NCBI GenBank assembly: GCA_963668605.1
Contig: OY764903.1
Coordinates: forward strand, 496,001 to 560,000
Length of the DNA stretch: 64,000 nucleotides
Source of the DNA: G963668605 sp963668605
GTDB lineage: Bacteria > Acidobacteriota > Terriglobia > Bryobacterales > Bryobacteraceae
Reading direction: 5' to 3'
The notes beneath the pieces are model-generated. The model was not told the origin of the DNA and did no database searches. It worked only from the letters and a program-made list of their open reading frames with translations. The stretch's first letter is position 1. The number at the start of each line of letters is the position of its first letter. A program made the translations under genes and the position numbers. Of this stretch, positions 62,507 through 64,000 are shown piece after piece.

Positions 62507-62811
62507 ATGCCGCATAGCTGCTCGTGCACCTCATCTTTTCCACGAGGAACCATAGAAGTGACTTGTCGCCTCAATTCGCCGCCCGGCATTGTCAGAGAAC
62601 GAAAAGGCGTTCCGCTGATTATCAATGGTCCGGCACAGTCTCCGCAGCACAAACGGTTCGGCTGGCAGGCCGGATACGGCGTCTTCACCGAGGGACCACT
62701 TTGCGCCGCTCCAAGCGCGCTATCAGCAGGTTTCGTTCCAAAAGAAACTTCGGGCATTTTTACGCAGGCATGGCATAGCGTGCTCCATGCGACAACTCTT
62801 GGACTGAGAAC
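62507..62811 (+). pseudogene. Degraded REP-associated (Y1, IS200-like) transposase
   Basis: Family peptides are present but in different frames: MPHS (62507), VHLIFSTRNHRSDLSPQF, then KRFGWQAGYGVFTE (F-x-W-Q-x-G-Y-G-x-F, the classical Y1_Tnp block) and YQQVSFQKKLRAFLRRHGI. The catalytic His-hydrophobe-His segment is not visible, so a large internal deletion plus frameshifts are likely. It is flanked by inverted REP hairpins. Confidence 0.75.
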
Positions 62812-62856
62812 AGCCTTCCGCCCCGTTCTGGGGCTCCGTATCTCTCATACTCTATT

Positions 62857-62876
62857 CCCACGGCTCACGCCGTGGG
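62857..62876 (-). repeat. REP-like hairpin, right
   Basis: CCCACGGC-TCAC-GCCGTGGG; inverted partner of 62442-62461. Confidence 0.85.
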
Positions 62877-62923
62877 CTAAGTTGTTCCGCCCTCCGGGCT
62901 TGACTAAGCTGGGCTGATCCGCT

Positions 62924-63865
62924 TCAGCGCGCGAGTTTCTCGATCATATTCCGCAGCTTGTCGCGATTGGCCAAGTCCGGGTGCAGTTGCAGCAACGACT
63001 GCAACTCCGCGGCGGCCGCTGCCCGATCGCCACTTCGATAGTAGATTTCGGCAAGCAGCATTTGAGGATGGGAGAAGTGCGCCGGGTCGATCCGCTTGGC
63101 TTCGAGTAGATATTTTTTCGACAAATCGAGCTTGCCGAGCGCGAAGTAGTTCATGCCGAGCTGCGAATTGGCAAGCGCATCCTTGGGACGGCTCAGCACG
63201 GCGTTCAGGTTGAAGGGCAGGGCGTCATCAATGCGATTGAGCGTAAGCAGCACGCCGCCGAGGTTGACCAGGGGCTCAAAGGACGATGGATCTTGTTCGA
63301 GCGCGGTGCGGAAGGCCTGCTCGGCGCGCGGATACTGCTTGGTCTGGTAAAAGATCGTGCCGAGATTGTTCCAGGCCGCGACATACTGCGGAGCCAGTTT
63401 CACGGCCGTTTCGAGCTTTGTTACCGCACCCGCGGTATCGCGCTTCTCCAACCGTTTTTGTGCCTCGCCGTAGAGCTTGTGAGCTTTGCCGGGAATCGAC
63501 AATTCGCGCACAGGCACAAGCTGCCGGCGCTGCGCCGCCTCGCGGTTCAGGAGCTCTTCTTGCACAGTAAAAGATACATTCACCGTACCTTTGGCATCGG
63601 CCGTTCCCGGTCCGACCTCCACCGTGCGCCTCAACTCGCCGCGCGTACGGAAATACAGCGAGAGCGTGTACGTGCCGGCTGCCAGCTTCTTGAACTCAAA
63701 ACGCCCGCGTGGGTCGGCAAACGTGGATGCACTGAACGGAGCGGTGGAGCCATGAATGCCGACGGCGGCGCGCGAGGCCGGTTCGATGCGGCCCCGCAGC
63801 TTGAAAACAGTCTCCGCGAGGCACAGGCCGGGAAGCAGCAGCGCGATCAGGAGCAACGCCTTCAC
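62924..63865 (-). CDS. Secreted TPR protein with N-terminal carboxypeptidase-regulatory-like domain
   Basis: About 313 residues from GTG 63865 (the frame is open to TTG 63883); VKALLLIALLLPGLCLAE is the export signal. Residues ~20-90 form a CarboxypepD_reg-like fold (FSASTFADPRGRFEFKKLAAGTYTLSLYF). Residues ~130-310 are TPR units (AAWNNLGTIFYQTKQYPRAEQAFRTALEQDPSS; ALANSQLGMNYFALGKLDLSKKYLLEAKRIDPA; LLAEIYYRSGDRAAAAAELQSLLQLHP). Scaffold role unknown. Beyond it (63866-64000) nothing recognised. Confidence 0.82.
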   Translation of the reverse strand: MKALLLIALLLPGLCLAETVFKLRGRIEPASRAAVGIHGSTAPFSASTFADPRGRFEFKKLAAGTYTLSLYFRTRGELRRTVEVGPGTADAKGTVNVSFTVQEELLNREAAQRRQLVPVRELSIPGKAHKLYGEAQKRLEKRDTAGAVTKLETAVKLAPQYVAAWNNLGTIFYQTKQYPRAEQAFRTALEQDPSSFEPLVNLGGVLLTLNRIDDALPFNLNAVLSRPKDALANSQLGMNYFALGKLDLSKKYLLEAKRIDPAHFSHPQMLLAEIYYRSGDRAAAAAELQSLLQLHPDLANRDKLRNMIEKLAR

Positions 63866-64000
63866 GGCTCCATTATCCAGCAACTTGGGTAGCGCAGGGA
63901 TGGCTGGGCGACTTCGAGGTTAGGCGTCCGCTCCCCCCGATGATTTGCATCATTAAAATGATGCGCCGTTTCGAGGCTTGCGCCTCGATTGTGCCAAAAT

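Overview
The window is high-GC bacterial chromosome, most consistent with Acidobacteriota of the Bryobacterales/Solibacter type. That placement is inferred from gene content: four ~1,080-1,220-residue Oar-like TonB-dependent receptors with N-terminal carboxypeptidase-regulatory domains, Tat-exported sulfatases, secreted glycoside hydrolases, an S9 peptidase, several toxin-antitoxin pairs and abundant intergenic repeats. No rRNA is present to confirm it.

Layout. 0-13 kb: end of a glycoside-hydrolase-like gene, Oar receptor 1, a membrane methyltransferase, a coupled Oar receptor 2 + sulfatase pair, and a sulfatase/methyltransferase/EamA operon. 13-18 kb: a secreted two-repeat protein, the cobalamin nucleotide-loop operon cobT-cobS-cobC and two membrane proteins, one with a degenerate MPN/JAMM-like domain. 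18.3 kb: tRNA-His(GTG) with G-1 and CCA encoded. 18-29 kb: GNAT protein, Oar receptor 3, RraA-like protein, homoserine-dehydrogenase-like protein, ExeA-type ATPase, a small exported protein made almost entirely of seven 16-residue repeats, a polytopic membrane protein and a Tat-exported Gfo/Idh/MocA protein. 28-36 kb: housekeeping genes (gamma carbonic anhydrase-hisS-aspS; S9 peptidase; selD-pyrF). 36.3-39 kb: a small accessory cassette bounded by ~87-bp inverted repeats (Sel1-repeat protein, HNH-like Cys/His protein, HigBA-type pair). 39-47.5 kb: secreted GH10-like xylanase, a 931-residue Tat-exported protein and Oar receptor 4. 47.7-60 kb: a repeat- and IS-rich region with two near-identical IS630 copies, MITE-like repeats, a deiodinase-like gene, a disrupted beta-propeller gene and three toxin-antitoxin loci in total across the window. 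60-64 kb: GH88-like hydrolase, O-methyltransferase, a decayed REP-associated transposase island and a TPR lipid/secreted protein.

Main discovery: the window carries two genes that make sense only if UGA is read as selenocysteine. (1) 52681-53361 is a single exported deiodinase-like thioredoxin-fold protein, split by an in-frame TGA exactly at the redox position (GSYT-U-PPF, then YIREAH.TDG). (2) selD extends upstream of its first apparent start through an in-frame TGA that places Sec at the catalytic position (AAG-U-ASK). Both UGAs are followed at 17-20 nt by a compact hairpin with a GGU apical loop, as expected of bacterial SECIS elements. Automated annotation would call the first as two unrelated fragments and the second as N-truncated.

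Other notable items are the 7 x 16-aa repeat protein whose copies differ almost only synonymously, a ~325-bp MITE-like family with ~30-bp terminal inverted repeats (five copies), the inverted-repeat-bounded toxin-antitoxin cassette, and a base-exact IS630 insertion that can be undone in silico.
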